DNA from: Dromiciops gliroides
Lineage: Eukaryota; Chordata; Mammalia; Microbiotheria; Microbiotheriidae
NCBI RefSeq assembly: GCF_019393635.1
Contig: NC_057861.1
Location: 93,540,827 to 93,604,826, forward strand
DNA: 64,000 bases
Direction: 5' to 3'
Every line of letters begins with the position of its first letter. The stretch's first letter is position 1. A program made the position numbers and the translations under genes. This document shows positions 35,636 to 46,654 of this stretch, in pieces. The notes beneath the pieces were generated by a model that worked only from the letters and a program-made list of their open reading frames with translations, was not told where the DNA came from and did not search any database.

Positions 35636-36899
35636 CTTTTTTTTTTACTATTTAAAATTTTATTTTCCAAATTACATGTAAAAATAAAATTTGACATCAA
35701 TTTTTTAAAACTTTGTGTTACAACTTCTCTTACACCCTCCCTTCCCACCCCAACCCCTAAGAGCACAAGCAATTCAATATAAGTTATATATGAGTAGTCA
35801 TGGAAGATATCTCCATATTAGCTAGGCTGTGAGAGAAAACAGACAAAAACAAAATTTTTAGATTAAGGAACTATCAAAACAAATTATGCTTCAATCTGTT
35901 TTCAGATACTATCAGTTCTTTCTCCATAGATGGACTGCAATTTTCATAAGCCCTACAGAATTATATTGGATCATTGCAATGCTGAAAATAACCATGTCCT
36001 TCCCAGCAGTTCATCTTAAACTACTGCTATTATTTTGTATACAGTACATTTCACTCTACTTCAGTTCATGTATGTCATTCCAGTTTTTTTTTCTGATAGC
36101 ATCCTGTTCATCATAACTTCTGTATAGTACCTTGAATTTGACAGAATTTTCTTCACAATAGCCCAGCAAAGTAGGTACCCTACATTTTGCCATTATAATC
36201 AATCATCATAACTATTAACCTCCATCCTATTCCCTTCCCATGATATTTACTCTATTTTTTATCTTCTTTTACCCTATTCCTCCTCAAAAGCATTTTGGTT
36301 CTCACTGCCCCCTCCACCACTCTGCCCTCCCTTTTTTCACCCTTCCCTTCTTATCCTCTTCCCCTCCTACTTTCCTGCAGGGTTAGATAGATTACTCCTC
36401 GCAAATGGGTGTGTATGCTATTCCCTCCTTGAGCCAACTCTGATGAGATTAAGGTCTTTGAGCTAATTCTGTATTCTAAATTTTCTTACTCCCTCTCTCC
36501 TCAACCCTCCCTATGAAAACAAGCAATTCAATATAAGTCATACATGTGCAGTTATGGAGAACATCTTCACCTTCCTCAAAAGTGTTTTGCTTTTTACTGC
36601 TTCCTCCCCCAATCTGCCCTTCCTTCCTTCCTTCCCCTCTCCCTCCCCTCTTATCTCCTTTCCCTCCCATTTTCCCTCAGGGCAAAATATATTACTATAC
36701 CCACTTGAGCATTTATTTTATTCCCTTTTTGAGCCAATTCTGATGATAGTAAGGTTCACTCACTCCCCCACTCCTTCCTCCTCTTTCCCTCCCCTCCATA
36801 AGCTTTTTCTGGTTTCTTTTATGTGAGCTACTTTTCCCCAGTCTACATCTCCCTTTCCCTTTCTTCCAGTGCATTCCTCTTACTCCTTAACTTGATTTT

Positions 36900-37043
36900 T
36901 TTTTTAGTGAGGCAATTGGAGTTAAGTGACTTGCCCCAGGTCACACAGCTAGTAAGTGTTACGTGTCTGAGGCCGGATTTAAACTCAGGTACTCCTGACT
37001 CCAGGGCCGGTGCTCTATCCACTGTGCCATCTAGCTGCCCTGA
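36900..37043 (-). mobile_element. Short tRNA-derived marsupial SINE
   Basis: Inserted into the linker of copy D with a perfect 15-bp target duplication CCTTAACTTGATTTT (36885-36899 and 37044-37058). Confidence 0.95.
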
Positions 37044-37071
37044 CCTTAACTTGATTTTAAATATGTCACTA

Positions 37072-37187
37072 TGGGTTAGCTAGGTGGCACAGTGTACAAA
37101 GCATCATCCCTGGACCCAGGAGGCCCTTAGCCCATATCTGGCCCCAGAAATAAGGCACCCCACCCTGCCTGCCTCACAAAAAACAAG
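37072..37187 (+). mobile_element. Degenerate tRNA-SINE
   Basis: GTTAGCTAGGTGGCACAGTG head followed by a diverged body and CACAAAAAAC end. Opposite in orientation to its neighbour. Confidence 0.65.
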
Positions 37188-37439
37188 GATAAACAAAAAT
37201 CAAATGCTTTACAGATATCATCCCTTCAAATTCAGTTCAGACCTGTGTCCTCTGTCTAAGTATATTCCTTTCAGCTGCCCTTATACTTAGAAAGTTCTTA
37301 TGAGTTAGAACCTTCCCATATAGGAATGTAAACAGTTTGATCTTTTAATATCTCTCATTATTTCTTTTTCCTGTTTACCTTTTTATGCCTCTCTAGAGTC
37401 TTGTATTTGAAAGTAAAATTTTCTATATACTTCAGGTTT

Positions 37440-38365
37440 TTCATCACAAATGCCCCAAATCCTCTTTTTTAATGAAGTCCCAATTTTCCCTCTGAAAGAT
37501 TATACTCAGTTTTGTTGGGTAAGTGATTTTTGGCTGTAGTCCCAGTTCCTTTGCCCTACAGAATATCATATTCTATTCCTTATGGTCCTTTAATGTAGAT
37601 GCTGCTAGATATTGTTTTATCCTTACTGTAGCTCCACAGTATATGAATTTCTTTTGTCAAGCTTCTTGCAATATTTTCTCCTTGACAGGGGAGCTCTGGA
37701 ATTTGCTATAATATTCCTGGAGATATTACTTTTGGGATCTCTTTCTCTTTCAGGAGGTTTTTTGTAGATCCTTTCAATTTCTATTTTACCTTCTTCTAGA
37801 ATATCAGGGCAATTTTCCCTTACAATTTCTTGGAAGATGATGTCTAAACTCTTATTTTGGTCATGTTTTCAGGTCATCCAGTGATTTTCAAATAATCTCT
37901 CCTGGGTCTATTTTCCAGGTCAGCTGTCTTTCCAAGGACATATTTCATATTGCCCTCTATTTTTTTATTCATCTGAATTTGCTTTACTGTGTCTTGGTTT
38001 CTCATAAAATCACTAGCTTCCATTTGTTCAATTCTAATTCTTAGGCAATTATTTTCTTCTGAGAGCTCTTGTATCTCCTTTTCTATTTGGCTTTTCAAGT
38101 TGTTGACTTTTTTCTCATGGCTCTTCTGCATCCCTCTCATTTCTCTTTCCATTCTTTTCTCCACCTCTCTAAAACTTCCTTCTATCTCTCCTTTCTCTTC
38201 AAAGTCCCTTTTGAGTGCTTCCATGGCCTGTGACCAATTCATATTTTTCTTGGAAGCTTTGGATGTAGGGGCCCTGAAGTTGTTATCCTCTTCTGAGGGG
38301 GCACCTCCATCCTCCTTGTCACTAAAGAAACTTTCTATAATTCTCAACTTTCTTTGCTTGCTCAT
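37440..38365 (-). pseudogene. L1 ORF1 (RNA-binding chaperone), decayed
   Basis: The first 163 codons (38365-37877) are open. A basic N-terminus with LRIIESFF at residues 7-14 leads into an acidic patch (SEEDNN), then SKKNMNWSQAMEALKRDFEE and a long E/K/R coiled coil with ENNCLRIRIEQMEASDFM, ending at the conserved LENRPRRDYLKITG entrance to the RRM-like domain. A stop and frameshifts follow, but the RRM-like and C-terminal domains continue (IERIYKKPPERERDPK; an AASTLK-type block; PKITYP-type block) to about 37440. L1 ORF1 trimers bind the element RNA in the cytoplasmic RNP. This copy cannot make a full protein. Confidence 0.85.
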
Positions 38366-38978
38366 CTTGCCACCTTTTACTTGACTTTGAACTTGCTCTT
38401 ACAGTGGAGCCCTACTTCCAGGCTACACTGTCTCAAGCTTCACAGGGTCCCATGTGTTTGTTTTGAGGATGGGCAGTTCTTTCTCTTACCTGGCCTCTTC
38501 TTTCATCCATAGATAACCCCAAACCAACTTCTTATTACCCAGGCAGGAAACATTTTTGTGCTGTGGTTCTTAGATCTAATGGACCTGTGTGGGACTCCTG
38601 TCACTCAAGATTTCTTCCTGGTTCTCTGCTGGGGTGGGACAGCTGAATTCCTCCTTAAGTCCTGCAGAAACCCTTGTATTTTCCACAACCCTGGACAGCT
38701 GTTCAGCCCTCTCACCCCAATATAGGCTTAGTTCCAGAAGACACAGGTGCTGTAGCTGATTTGGAAACTCAGGGCTAAGTTCCTCTGATGCAGCCTTCCT
38801 GGGACTTTGTCAGCGGGATCGTGGGGTTGGACTCTCCTTGCAGCCCAGTAAAGTGTCTTCTAAACTTTCTTTGGCTGGAAAATAATCTCAGCCCATCTTT
38901 TTGTGGGCTTTGTTGCTCCAGAGGTTGTTTTATGGCTGTTTTGGGGGGTAATTGTGTCAGGAGCTCTGTCCATTGATA

Positions 38979-39107
38979 TTTTTTTTGGCAGGGCAATGAG
39001 CGTTAAGTGACTTTTCCAAGGTCACACAGATAGTAAGTGTCAATTGTCTGAGGATGGATTTGAACTCAGGTACTCCTGAATCCAGGACTGGTGCCACCTA
39101 GCTGCCC
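38979..39107 (-). mobile_element. Short tRNA-derived marsupial SINE
   Basis: Minus-strand copy in the leader of copy D, T run at 38979-38986, ending GCTGCCC. Slightly shortened near the head. Confidence 0.9.
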
Positions 39108-39439
39108 ACTTGGCCACTTCTAACCTGTATCTCCTTGAGAAAGTCACTGAACCCTTTGGACATCAGCTTCCAGTCATATAAAATGAGAAGGATTTCTCTC
39201 CAAGCCCCTCTCCTGACTCTCCAGACTTTCTTTGCCATGCCACAGCAGCCTCCTAGCCCTGTAAGTTCACTCACCCCTGGCCTTCTCACCTGGAAACAAA
39301 CTCTGCCCTTGTAGTCCCTTCCTCTGATAGGCTGGCTCTTTTCAGAACCTCCATTTTGAGAGAAAAGCCCAGACAGGATAACTTCATTCATCATTGGGCT
39401 CCTCTCCAGATTTTTTCATATGTCACTAGCCCTCACAAA

Positions 39440-39560
39440 AGTAATTTCCCATTTTTTCTACTCTCTTTTATGTGTTATCTTCCTCCATCAGAGCATAAAT
39501 CCATTTAGAGCAGGGACTGTCTTGCTTTCTCTTAGCATTTGTTTTCCCAATACTTAGCTT
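39440..39560 (+). repeat. L2 LINE 3' end
   Basis: CATCAGAGCATAAATCC and AGAGCAGGGACTGTCTTGC correspond to the L2 terminal region. Confidence 0.6.
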
Positions 39561-39582
39561 GACTTCACTTGAGATGCCTTCT

Positions 39583-39738
39583 TTTTTTTTTCTTTTTTTT
39601 TTTATAGGGCAATGAGGGTTAAGTGACTTGCCCAGGGTCACACAGCTAGTTAAGTGTCAAGTGTCTGAGGCTGGATTTGAACTCAGGTCCTCCTGAATCC
39701 CAGGCCAGTGCTTTATCCACTGTGCTACCCAGCTGCCC
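39583..39738 (-). mobile_element. Short tRNA-derived marsupial SINE
   Basis: Long T-rich tail and a perfect 12-bp target duplication GAGATGCCTTCT (39571-39582 and 39739-39750). Confidence 0.96.
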
Positions 39739-39819
39739 GAGATGCCTTCTAAGGTCCTTTCCTGCTCTAAGAGGCCTTTCCCAATCCTCTCTACTGTTAG
39801 TGTCTTCTCTTTGAAATTG

Positions 39820-39880
39820 CATTTATATATGTATGTATGTGTGTATGTGTATATGTATGGATGTATGTATGTATCTTTTA
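39820..39880. repeat. (TATG)n simple repeat
   Basis: Imperfect TATGTATG/GTGTATG units. Confidence 0.85.
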
Positions 39881-40859
39881 TGAATATAGATATTTCAATG
39901 TAGGTCCTCCCTCATTTAGAATAAAAGTCCTGGGGTAGAGCCAAGATGGCAGAGAGAAGGCAGCAATTTGCCTGAGCTCTTCTGTGGTTCCCTCAAAAAG
40001 AACATTAAATCAAGCCTCTAAATGAATTCTTGAACAACAGAACCTACAAAAAGACAGAGAGCCACAATCTTATAACTTGAGATAATTTAGAAGACTTCAG
40101 GAAAGGTTGGTCTCACTCGGGCAAAAGGAGAGTACAGCGAAGCTCAGAAAAGTGCAGCATGGAGTGGGTCTTAGCAATTCAGTAGGAAGCTCTTGGCCAC
40201 ACAGAACAACTGAGGCCCTTCGATCCTGGCTGAAGAAGCTGGTGGCACAGCATGCCAGTTGTGAGATCCACAAGCATCAGCTCAGAGGACAAGCTGCCAG
40301 CTGAAGGGCCACCCACGAGACAAGGTGCGACTAGGCACAGGAGACACAACAATAAATGACTTTAGTAATGTACAATTTGACAAACCCAAATACCTAGCTT
40401 CTGGGATAGGAACTCAGTATTTTCCAAGATGGCTGGGAAAACTAGAAGAGAGTATGACAGAAACTAGGGATTGACCAACATTTACACCTTATACTAAAAT
40501 AAGGTCAAAATGGGTACATGATTTAGACATAAAAGTTGATGCCGTAGGTAAAAATACGAGAGGAAGGAATAGTTTATCTCTCAGATTTATGGAAAGGAGA
40601 ACAGTTTATGATCAAAGAAGAGACAGAGAATATTATAAAATGCAAAATAAATTATTTTAATTACATTAAATTAAGAAGTTTTTGTACAAACAGAAGCAAT
40701 GAATCCAAAATTAGAAGGGAGGCAGGAAGCTGGGAAACAATTTTTATAGCCAGTATTTCTGAAAACTGCCTTATTTCTAAAATATATTGGGAACTAAAAC
40801 AGATTTCCAAGAATCCAAGTCATTCCCCAATTGAGAAATGGTCAAAGGATATGAACAGG

Positions 40860-41012
40860 GGGCAGCTAGGTGGCAGTGGACAAAGCACCGGCTCTGGATT
40901 CAGGAGTACCTGCTTTCAAATCTGGCCTCAGACACTTGACACTTACTGGCTGTGTGACCCTGGGCAAGTCACTTAACCCCCCATAGACCCACAAAAAACC
41001 CAAAAAAAGAAA
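40860..41012 (+). mobile_element. Short tRNA-derived marsupial SINE
   Basis: Nested in the L1 with a perfect 17-bp target duplication CAAAGGATATGAACAGG (40843-40859 and 41013-41029). Confidence 0.96.
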
Positions 41013-41273
41013 CAAAGGATATGAACAGGCAGTTTTCTCATGAAGAAATCAAAGCTATCTATTGCCATATGAAAAAAATACTCTAAATCACTATTGATTA
41101 AAGAAATGCAAATTAAAACAACTCTGAGGTACCACCTGACACCTATCAGATTGGCTAATATGACAAAAAAGGAAAACAATAAATGTTGGAGAAGCTATGG
41201 AAAAATTGGAACACTAATGCATTTCTGGTAGAGTTGTGAACTGATCCAACCATTCTGGAGAGCAATTTGGAAC

Positions 41274-41869
41274 TGTAAGGAACTAATTGTCATTTGGTTA
41301 AATTAATTGTCTTTGGTTAAATTAGAAACCCCTGTGCTCACCCATACACACTGAACTCACTCCTGACACCCGCATACCTATATGACCTTGGCCAAATTAT
41401 AATGTGGGCAGCCAGGTGACTTTACCGTCCAGAAGCTGGCCCACTTGTATTTTTAGAGCTGACTGTTAGTTCTATCAATGAGGGCTCCCAGCCAATTAGC
41501 TTGGGGCTGTGTGTGTGGACAGCCCTTTCACCTGTGGGAGAGGGGGCTTTTGGGAGAAAGCCAGGGAGGAGAGAGCAGACTTTGGTGTGAATGAGAAAGG
41601 GAGAGGGACGCTACACAGCTGGTTCTCTTTAGAACTTATGATTCAGGATGGTGGTGAGTTTGTGTATTGTATTCTTTCCTTCCCCTATTCCCTTTTTCAT
41701 TGTATATAATTTTATTAAACTTACTTGTGTTTTAAATTTGTTCCCATTAAATTTGTTCCCATTTGTTCCCTGTTTTGCTTTTTGAAAGAGGCTGTTAATC
41801 ACCTTTCTTACCCCAATATTATGGTGAGCTGCCCAATTAACTCTCCCCGTACTAAATTTGGCCTTTACA
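41274..41869 (+). mobile_element. Solo retroviral LTR
   Basis: A 596-bp TG...CA element (TGTAAGGAAC to CCTTTACA) nested in the L1 and flanked by the 4-bp duplication GAAC (41270-41273 and 41870-41873). It contains a TATA-like GTATATAATTTTATTAAA at about 41702-41718. The U5-like end CCCCAATATTATGGTGAG is shared with two other LTRs here. The L1 sequence resumes exactly after it, so this is a recombination-derived solo LTR. A 4-bp duplication fits a gammaretrovirus-like class. Confidence 0.9.
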
Positions 41870-42584
41870 GAACTATGCCCAAAGTGCTATAAAGCTGTGC
41901 ATAACCTTTGACCCAGGAAAAGCACTATTAGGTCTTTTCCCCAAAGAGATCATAAAAAAGGGAAATGGACCCACATGTACAAAAATAGTTATAAATGCTC
42001 TTTTTGTGGTGGCAAGGAATTGGAAATTGAGCAGATGCCCATCAACTGGGGAATGGCTGAAAAAGTTGTGGTATATGAATGTAATGGAATACTATTATGC
42101 TGTAAGAAATAATGAGCAGGTGGATTTCAGAGAAACCTGGAAGGACCTGCATGAACTAATGATGAGTGAGATGAGCAGAACCAGGAGAACAACGTACACA
42201 GTATCGTCAACATTGTGTGTTGATCAACTGTGATAGATTGATTCCAAAGGACTCATGATGGAAAATGCACTCCAAATCCAGAAGAAAAACGAACTGTGGC
42301 ATCTAGATGCAGATTGAACCATACTATTTCTATTTTTTTTCTTTTCTGAGATTTTCCCTTTTTGCTCTGATTCTTTTTACACAGCATGACTAATTCAGAA
42401 ATATGTTTAATGTGATTGTACATATATAACCCATATCAGATTGCTTTCTGTTTTGTGGAGGGTTGAGGGAGGGTTGGGAGGGAGAAAAATTTGAAACTAG
42501 AAATCTTATAAAAACAAATGTTGAAAACTATTTCTGCATATAACTAGAAAATAATAAAATACTTTTATTATAAAAAAGAATAAA

Positions 42585-42690
42585 AGTCCTTTGAAGGTAG
42601 GGACTATGCCTTTTGCTTTTCTTTTGATCCTTATAGCTCAGCAGTGCTTGTCAAATAGTAAATGTTTAGAACTTGTTAATAAACTGATTA
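42585..42690 (+). repeat. L2 LINE 3' end
   Basis: AAAGTCCTTTGAAGGTAGGGAC and AATAGTAAATGTTTAGAAC match the L2 terminus. The L1 copy C inserted at its edge. Confidence 0.55.
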
Positions 42691-42919
42691 ATCCTCTGAT
42701 TTCTGCTCCTCTCTCCCCGCCTCCCAGTTTCTTTCAATTAACAGTGGTACTTAAACAGGAGAGAAGTTTTCTTCTCTCCTGACTCTCCATGGTAGGAAAA
42801 GAAGAAGGCAATGAAGAAAAATTATCTTGGATGCTGGTTTATGCATATGAAATTGTTATCCAATGTCCATGAATGGGCTTGTTATTGGAAAGAATGAATC
42901 CTGTCATTCTTGAAATTTT

Positions 42920-43063
42920 GGGGTGGGGATGAGGCAATTGGGGTTAAGTTACTTGCCCAGGGTCATACATCTAATAAGTGTTAAGTGTCTGAGGTCGGAT
43001 TCAAACTCAGGTCCTCCTGACTCCAGGGCCAGTGCTCTATCCACTGCGCCACCTAGCTGCCCC
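42920..43063 (-). mobile_element. Short tRNA-derived marsupial SINE
   Basis: Minus-strand copy ending ACCTAGCTGCCCC, with no clear T tail. It carries GTCGGATTCAAACTC in the B-box region. Confidence 0.92.
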
Positions 43064-43472
43064 TACTCTTGACATTCTTAGCACAAATGAAGCCAGAAGA
43101 CAAAAGAAAGTTACAATTGAAAGGAAGCATGGGTACAGATTCCCCTTGGAGAGGCAAATAAAAGAACTGATGGAAACAGTGTTCCTCCCCAACTCCCATA
43201 TATCCGAAGGGAACAAGAAACATAATTTCAAATTCATTTGACCATCTCATCTTTCTATGCTCATGATAAACTTTTGCAAAAAACAAAACAAAACAAAACA
43301 AAAAACAAAGAAACAAAAGTCTGCCATTACAACTAACATGCCTCATGTACCAAAATCTTGAGGGCATTTAAAGGCAAAATTTAAAAGAGAACAATGAAAA
43401 AAAAAAGGACAATGAACAGAAGAAAAGAATGGGGGAAAATCTGTAAAGATTTCTTTTAATAAACTTTCTGCA

Positions 43473-43632
43473 GGGACAGTTAGGTGGTGCAGTGGATAAA
43501 ACACTGGCCCTGGATTCAGGAGTACCTGAGTTCAAATCTAGCCTCAGATACTTGAAATTTACTACCTGTGTGACCCTGGGCAAGTCACTTAACCCCCATT
43601 GCCCCACAAAAAAAACCCCAAAACAAAAAAAC
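43473..43632 (+). mobile_element. Short tRNA-derived marsupial SINE
   Basis: Flanked by AATAAACTTTCTGC and AATAAACTCTCTGC, a target duplication with one mismatch. Tail is A-rich with C interruptions. Confidence 0.94.
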
Positions 43633-43708
43633 AATAAACTCTCTGCTCTGTCAATGGGGATGAGACAATTATATTTGGACTTTAACATAATATTCTATCA
43701 TGTACTAA

Positions 43709-43935
43709 GTGCAGTTAGGTGGTATAGTAGATTGGGTGCTATGCCTGGAGTCAGATGTACCTGAGTTAAAATCTAGCCTCAGGCACTTACTTGCTGTGTG
43801 ACCTTGGGGAAGTCATTTAACTTTCTTTACCTCAGTCTCCTCACCTATAAAATGAGCTAGAGAAGTAAATGGTAAACCACTCCTTCTTTGTCAAGAACAC
43901 AAGACATGACTGAAAATGACTGAAAAGAAACAACT
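43709..43935 (+). mobile_element. tRNA-SINE with RTE-type 3' end
   Basis: Standard tRNA-like head (GCAGTTAGGTGGTATAGTAG; CTGAGTTAAAATCTAG) followed by CTCAGTCTCCTCACC, GGTAAACCACTCC and GACATGACTGAAAATGACTG. The last part resembles the 3' end of the BovB/RTE LINE at 19783-20060, consistent with mobilisation by RTE. Confidence 0.85.
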
Positions 43936-44984
43936 ACCATGAAGACAAATAAATGGTAGTGAAAAAATGAAGATGGGGGGAGCAGCTAGACAAGCCTAAG
44001 TATTACACAGAAAGTTTGCATGCAAGAATAAAAAAATACTTCTTTTTAGGTTTCGTCCTCTGGTGCTTATACAATTTTCTGGAACTCACAAAAACATGAT
44101 TGACTAACTAAAGAAAACACTGATCCTTGATCATCCTTTTCAGTCCTTTTTTTAAATTTAAATTTTTAAAATTTTTAGTTCCCTGGACAAACTGTTCAGA
44201 AAAGGGAATCAGAATATTCCTTCCTTCTCATTGCCACTTTCCTATACTCCATCACCACTGTTACTCAGGAACCTTCTTTAACAAAATTCCAAGGTGTCTA
44301 CTAACCTTTAGGGAATGCATTTTTGAGTGCTTTTGAGGATCCAGTGAAATAGATGAGAGAGGTAGATATCAAAAGTTTTGGGGGAAATGGGCTTTATTAG
44401 TATTGAAAGAAGATGACTGGAATAATATCAATATCTACCCAGAAACCCCTCCAGGGCAGTCAGAGCAATCACCCCAAAGATACCTGATGAGCAGCTGTGC
44501 TCAACTTTTTCTGCTTCTTTGCTATGTTCAAGTGAGCTGCTGGGATGAACTGCCATTATTGCCACTTGAATCTGATCATCCCATTATGGTTAGCAATCTT
44601 CTACCATTTCTTACCATTCCAATATTAGTTATACTGACCCTTTGCTTTTGTGAAAGCCACCTTCCTCCCTTGCCACTTCTCTTTGACTTATTTCGATCCA
44701 CCTTAATCTTACTTACCATGATCCACTCCTTCTCTTCTCTTTCTATTGTGCCCTATGTAATTCCCATTTTGTTGTTAATATGCATGTTTTATTTATAAAA
44801 CTTTTCCTGTGATACTTCTTCCATTTTCTGGAACTTACAAAAACTTAGATCTTCACAGAAGAAACTGAATCCTTGGTTATCTTTTCCAACACTGTTTTAT
44901 CTTCTTTCATACCCTAGACACATCACCAGATGTGAGAAAGTTGTAATAATTCTTGCACTCCATTGTTGCTCTAAGATCCCCACT
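43936..44984. other. No recognised gene
   Basis: Mixed AT-rich sequence. The 131-codon frame at 44403-44798 is hydrophobic in places but has no family signature and a composition like its surroundings. I do not call it. Confidence 0.35.
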
Positions 44985-45299
44985 GAGGTAGCTAAGTGGT
45001 GCAGTGGATGGAGCACTGGCCCTGGAGTTGGGAGGACCTTGGTTCAAAGCTCACCTCAGACACTTACTAGCTGTGTGACCCTGGGCAAGTAACTTAACCC
45101 CAATTGCCTTAAATATCCAGGGTCATCTCCTGTAGTCCTGATGTATATCTTGCCACTGGACCCTGATGTCTCTGGAGGAGAGAGTGAGGTTGGTGACTTT
45201 GTATAGCCTGGCCTCACTTAAATCCAATTCATTGCAAGTCATGACATCATCGTGATGTCATGGTCCTCTTTGAGAACAAAGAACACAAACAAAAAAACA
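44985..45299 (+). mobile_element. Long tRNA-derived SINE
   Basis: Same subfamily as 593-872, better preserved: tRNA-like head, TCCAGGGTCATCTCC body, GACATCATCGTGATGTCATG near the end and an A/C-rich tail. Confidence 0.88.
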
Positions 45300-45469
45300 C
45301 TAACACCACCATCACTAATAGAAAACACGTCTCCTTTAAGTATCACTCTATCTAAAATATATCACCCAATTCCGATCCTTGGTGTTAATCACCTCCTGAC
45401 TTCTGACATTTTACCTCTTTTCTCAAGGCATTCAATGCATGCTTAGTTTTTTTCTTAAAACCTACTCCT

Positions 45470-46380
45470 ACCTTTATTAAGGAGGACAACTTTAACATGT
45501 ATCTTAAATTTCCTTCAAATACTCAAGCTACCAATTCCTACAATCTTTACAACTCCTATCACCAATTCACTATATGTTCCACAACCACACACAGGGAAGG
45601 TCAAATTCATGATCTCTTCATCACCCCAAAATGTTACATGATCAAGAATTCTGAAATTCTTTTATCTAAATCATAAGTTCTTCATCTTAACTGGGCCTCA
45701 CTCTTCCTAAACCTATTCTTTATCCTCAAGATGATCTTCATTCCCTCCACCCTTGGTATTCTACCAGGCTTACTAATCCTTCCTTTCTGATTTCTACCCC
45801 CATATTAATTAATGCCATTGTTAAACTGTTTTGTATTTTTAAATCATTTGTCCCTTGTCCTATTGCAATGAATGCCTTGCAAACCTCAACTAAGGATTAT
45901 GTCTTCTATTACTTAACTACCTCTTCCACTCCTGTATAGGGGTTGCTAAATGGAGCTGATGAAAGTCATAAAATTGTGTCATCCCCTACAATTTATATTA
46001 TTTAATTTCACCTGAGTCCTCATCAGAGCTTCTCTGTAATTGTCTATCTCATTTTCCATAAGGAGTTGTCCAAAACCCCTTTTCCCCTTGTCCTAAGGCT
46101 CCCATTCTTCCCTACTCCTATGCTCTCAACAGAATTAATCAGTATATAATTTCTTTTGGGGGCCCTGTTCCTGAATTTTTCCGACTTTAAAACTATGCCT
46201 CCTCTATTATAGGCTTTTCCTCAAATTTCCTTCAGTGTCTTGGCCCTTCTCATCCTGGAATAGTCTAAGACTTATGAATGGGTCAAACTTATCTGACTTC
46301 CTCTGGACTTCAAAATTATGACCTTGCACTCTCCATCTTCTCTTTCTTTGCCTCAATTTTTATATCATCTTAATTGAGCA
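45470..46380 (+). repeat. Probable L2-class LINE ORF2 remnant
   Basis: Near 45485 a stretch reads DNFNMYLKF followed by a THREGQIHDLFI-type block, resembling the C-terminal part of an L2/CR1 apurinic endonuclease (GDFN...HxxGHTLDLV). Later sequence is decayed and stop-ridden. Confidence 0.45.
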
Positions 46381-46404
46381 GTGAATCATTTATGCATTCA
46401 TTTA

Positions 46405-46432
46405 TCTATCTATCATCTTTCTAATCTATCTA

Positions 46433-46464
<32 letters not shown>

Positions 46465-46512
46465 ATCATTATCTATCTATCTAATTGATCTATCTATCTA
46501 CCTATCTATTTA
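46405..46512. repeat. (ATCT)n microsatellite
   Basis: Interrupted ATCT/ATCTA tetranucleotide tract. Confidence 0.95.
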
Positions 46513-46514
46513 TT

Positions 46515-46651
46515 TGCAGGGCAATGAGGGTTAAATGATTTGCTCAGGTCATACAGCTAGTAAGTGTCAAGTGGTCGTAGGCCAGATTTGAACTCAGATC
46601 TTCCTGAGTCCAGGCCTGGTGTTTTATCCACTGCGCCACCCTAGCTGCCCC
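46515..46651 (-). mobile_element. Short tRNA-derived marsupial SINE
   Basis: Minus-strand copy directly after the ATCT tract, ending CTAGCTGCCCC. Moderately diverged. Confidence 0.92.
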
Positions 46652-46654
46652 TCA

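Larger units (their letters stand above)
35638..39120 (-). mobile_element. ORF1-only L1 derivative (HAL1-like), copy D
   Basis: Minus-strand order: 5' end near 39120 (same CTTGGCC-type edge as copy A), leader to 38366, ORF1 (38365 to about 37440), a purine-rich linker (about 37200-36120), then a short ORF2 tail plus 3' UTR (36120-35638) with a T run at the plus-strand left edge (A tail). Endonuclease and reverse transcriptase are absent. The linker contains two diverged copies of one unit (36270-36480 and 36560-36800). Three SINEs have inserted. This matches the half-L1 class, which depends on L1 enzymes supplied in trans. Confidence 0.8.
39932..42576 (+). mobile_element. Internally deleted L1 with complete ends, copy C
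   Basis: Begins with the L1 5' edge GGGGTAGAGCCAAGATGGC and keeps about 400 bp of leader. Near 40330 it jumps to the last part of ORF2 (same sequence as 14231 onward of the other plus-strand L1), then a full 3' UTR and A-rich tail. A perfect 14-bp duplication AGAATAAAAGTCCT (39918-39931 and 42577-42590) shows it integrated as one unit. Removing the SINE and LTR inside leaves about 1.9 kb. ORF1, the endonuclease and most of the RT are missing, so it was mobilised in trans. Confidence 0.88.

Noticed and set aside
36554..36826. Pro/Ser/Phe-rich frames in the C/T-rich block
   Set aside because: They translate the purine/pyrimidine-rich L1 linker on its non-coding strand.
37874..38365. A 163-residue open frame that looks like a host coiled-coil protein
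   Set aside because: Its C-terminal LENRPRRDYLKITG, the collinear copy at 54.4-54.9 kb and the surrounding L1 leader and 3' UTR show it is L1 ORF1.
44403..44798. A 131-residue hydrophobic frame as a membrane protein
   Set aside because: No family resemblance, no supporting context, and composition equal to the flanking pyrimidine-rich non-coding DNA.
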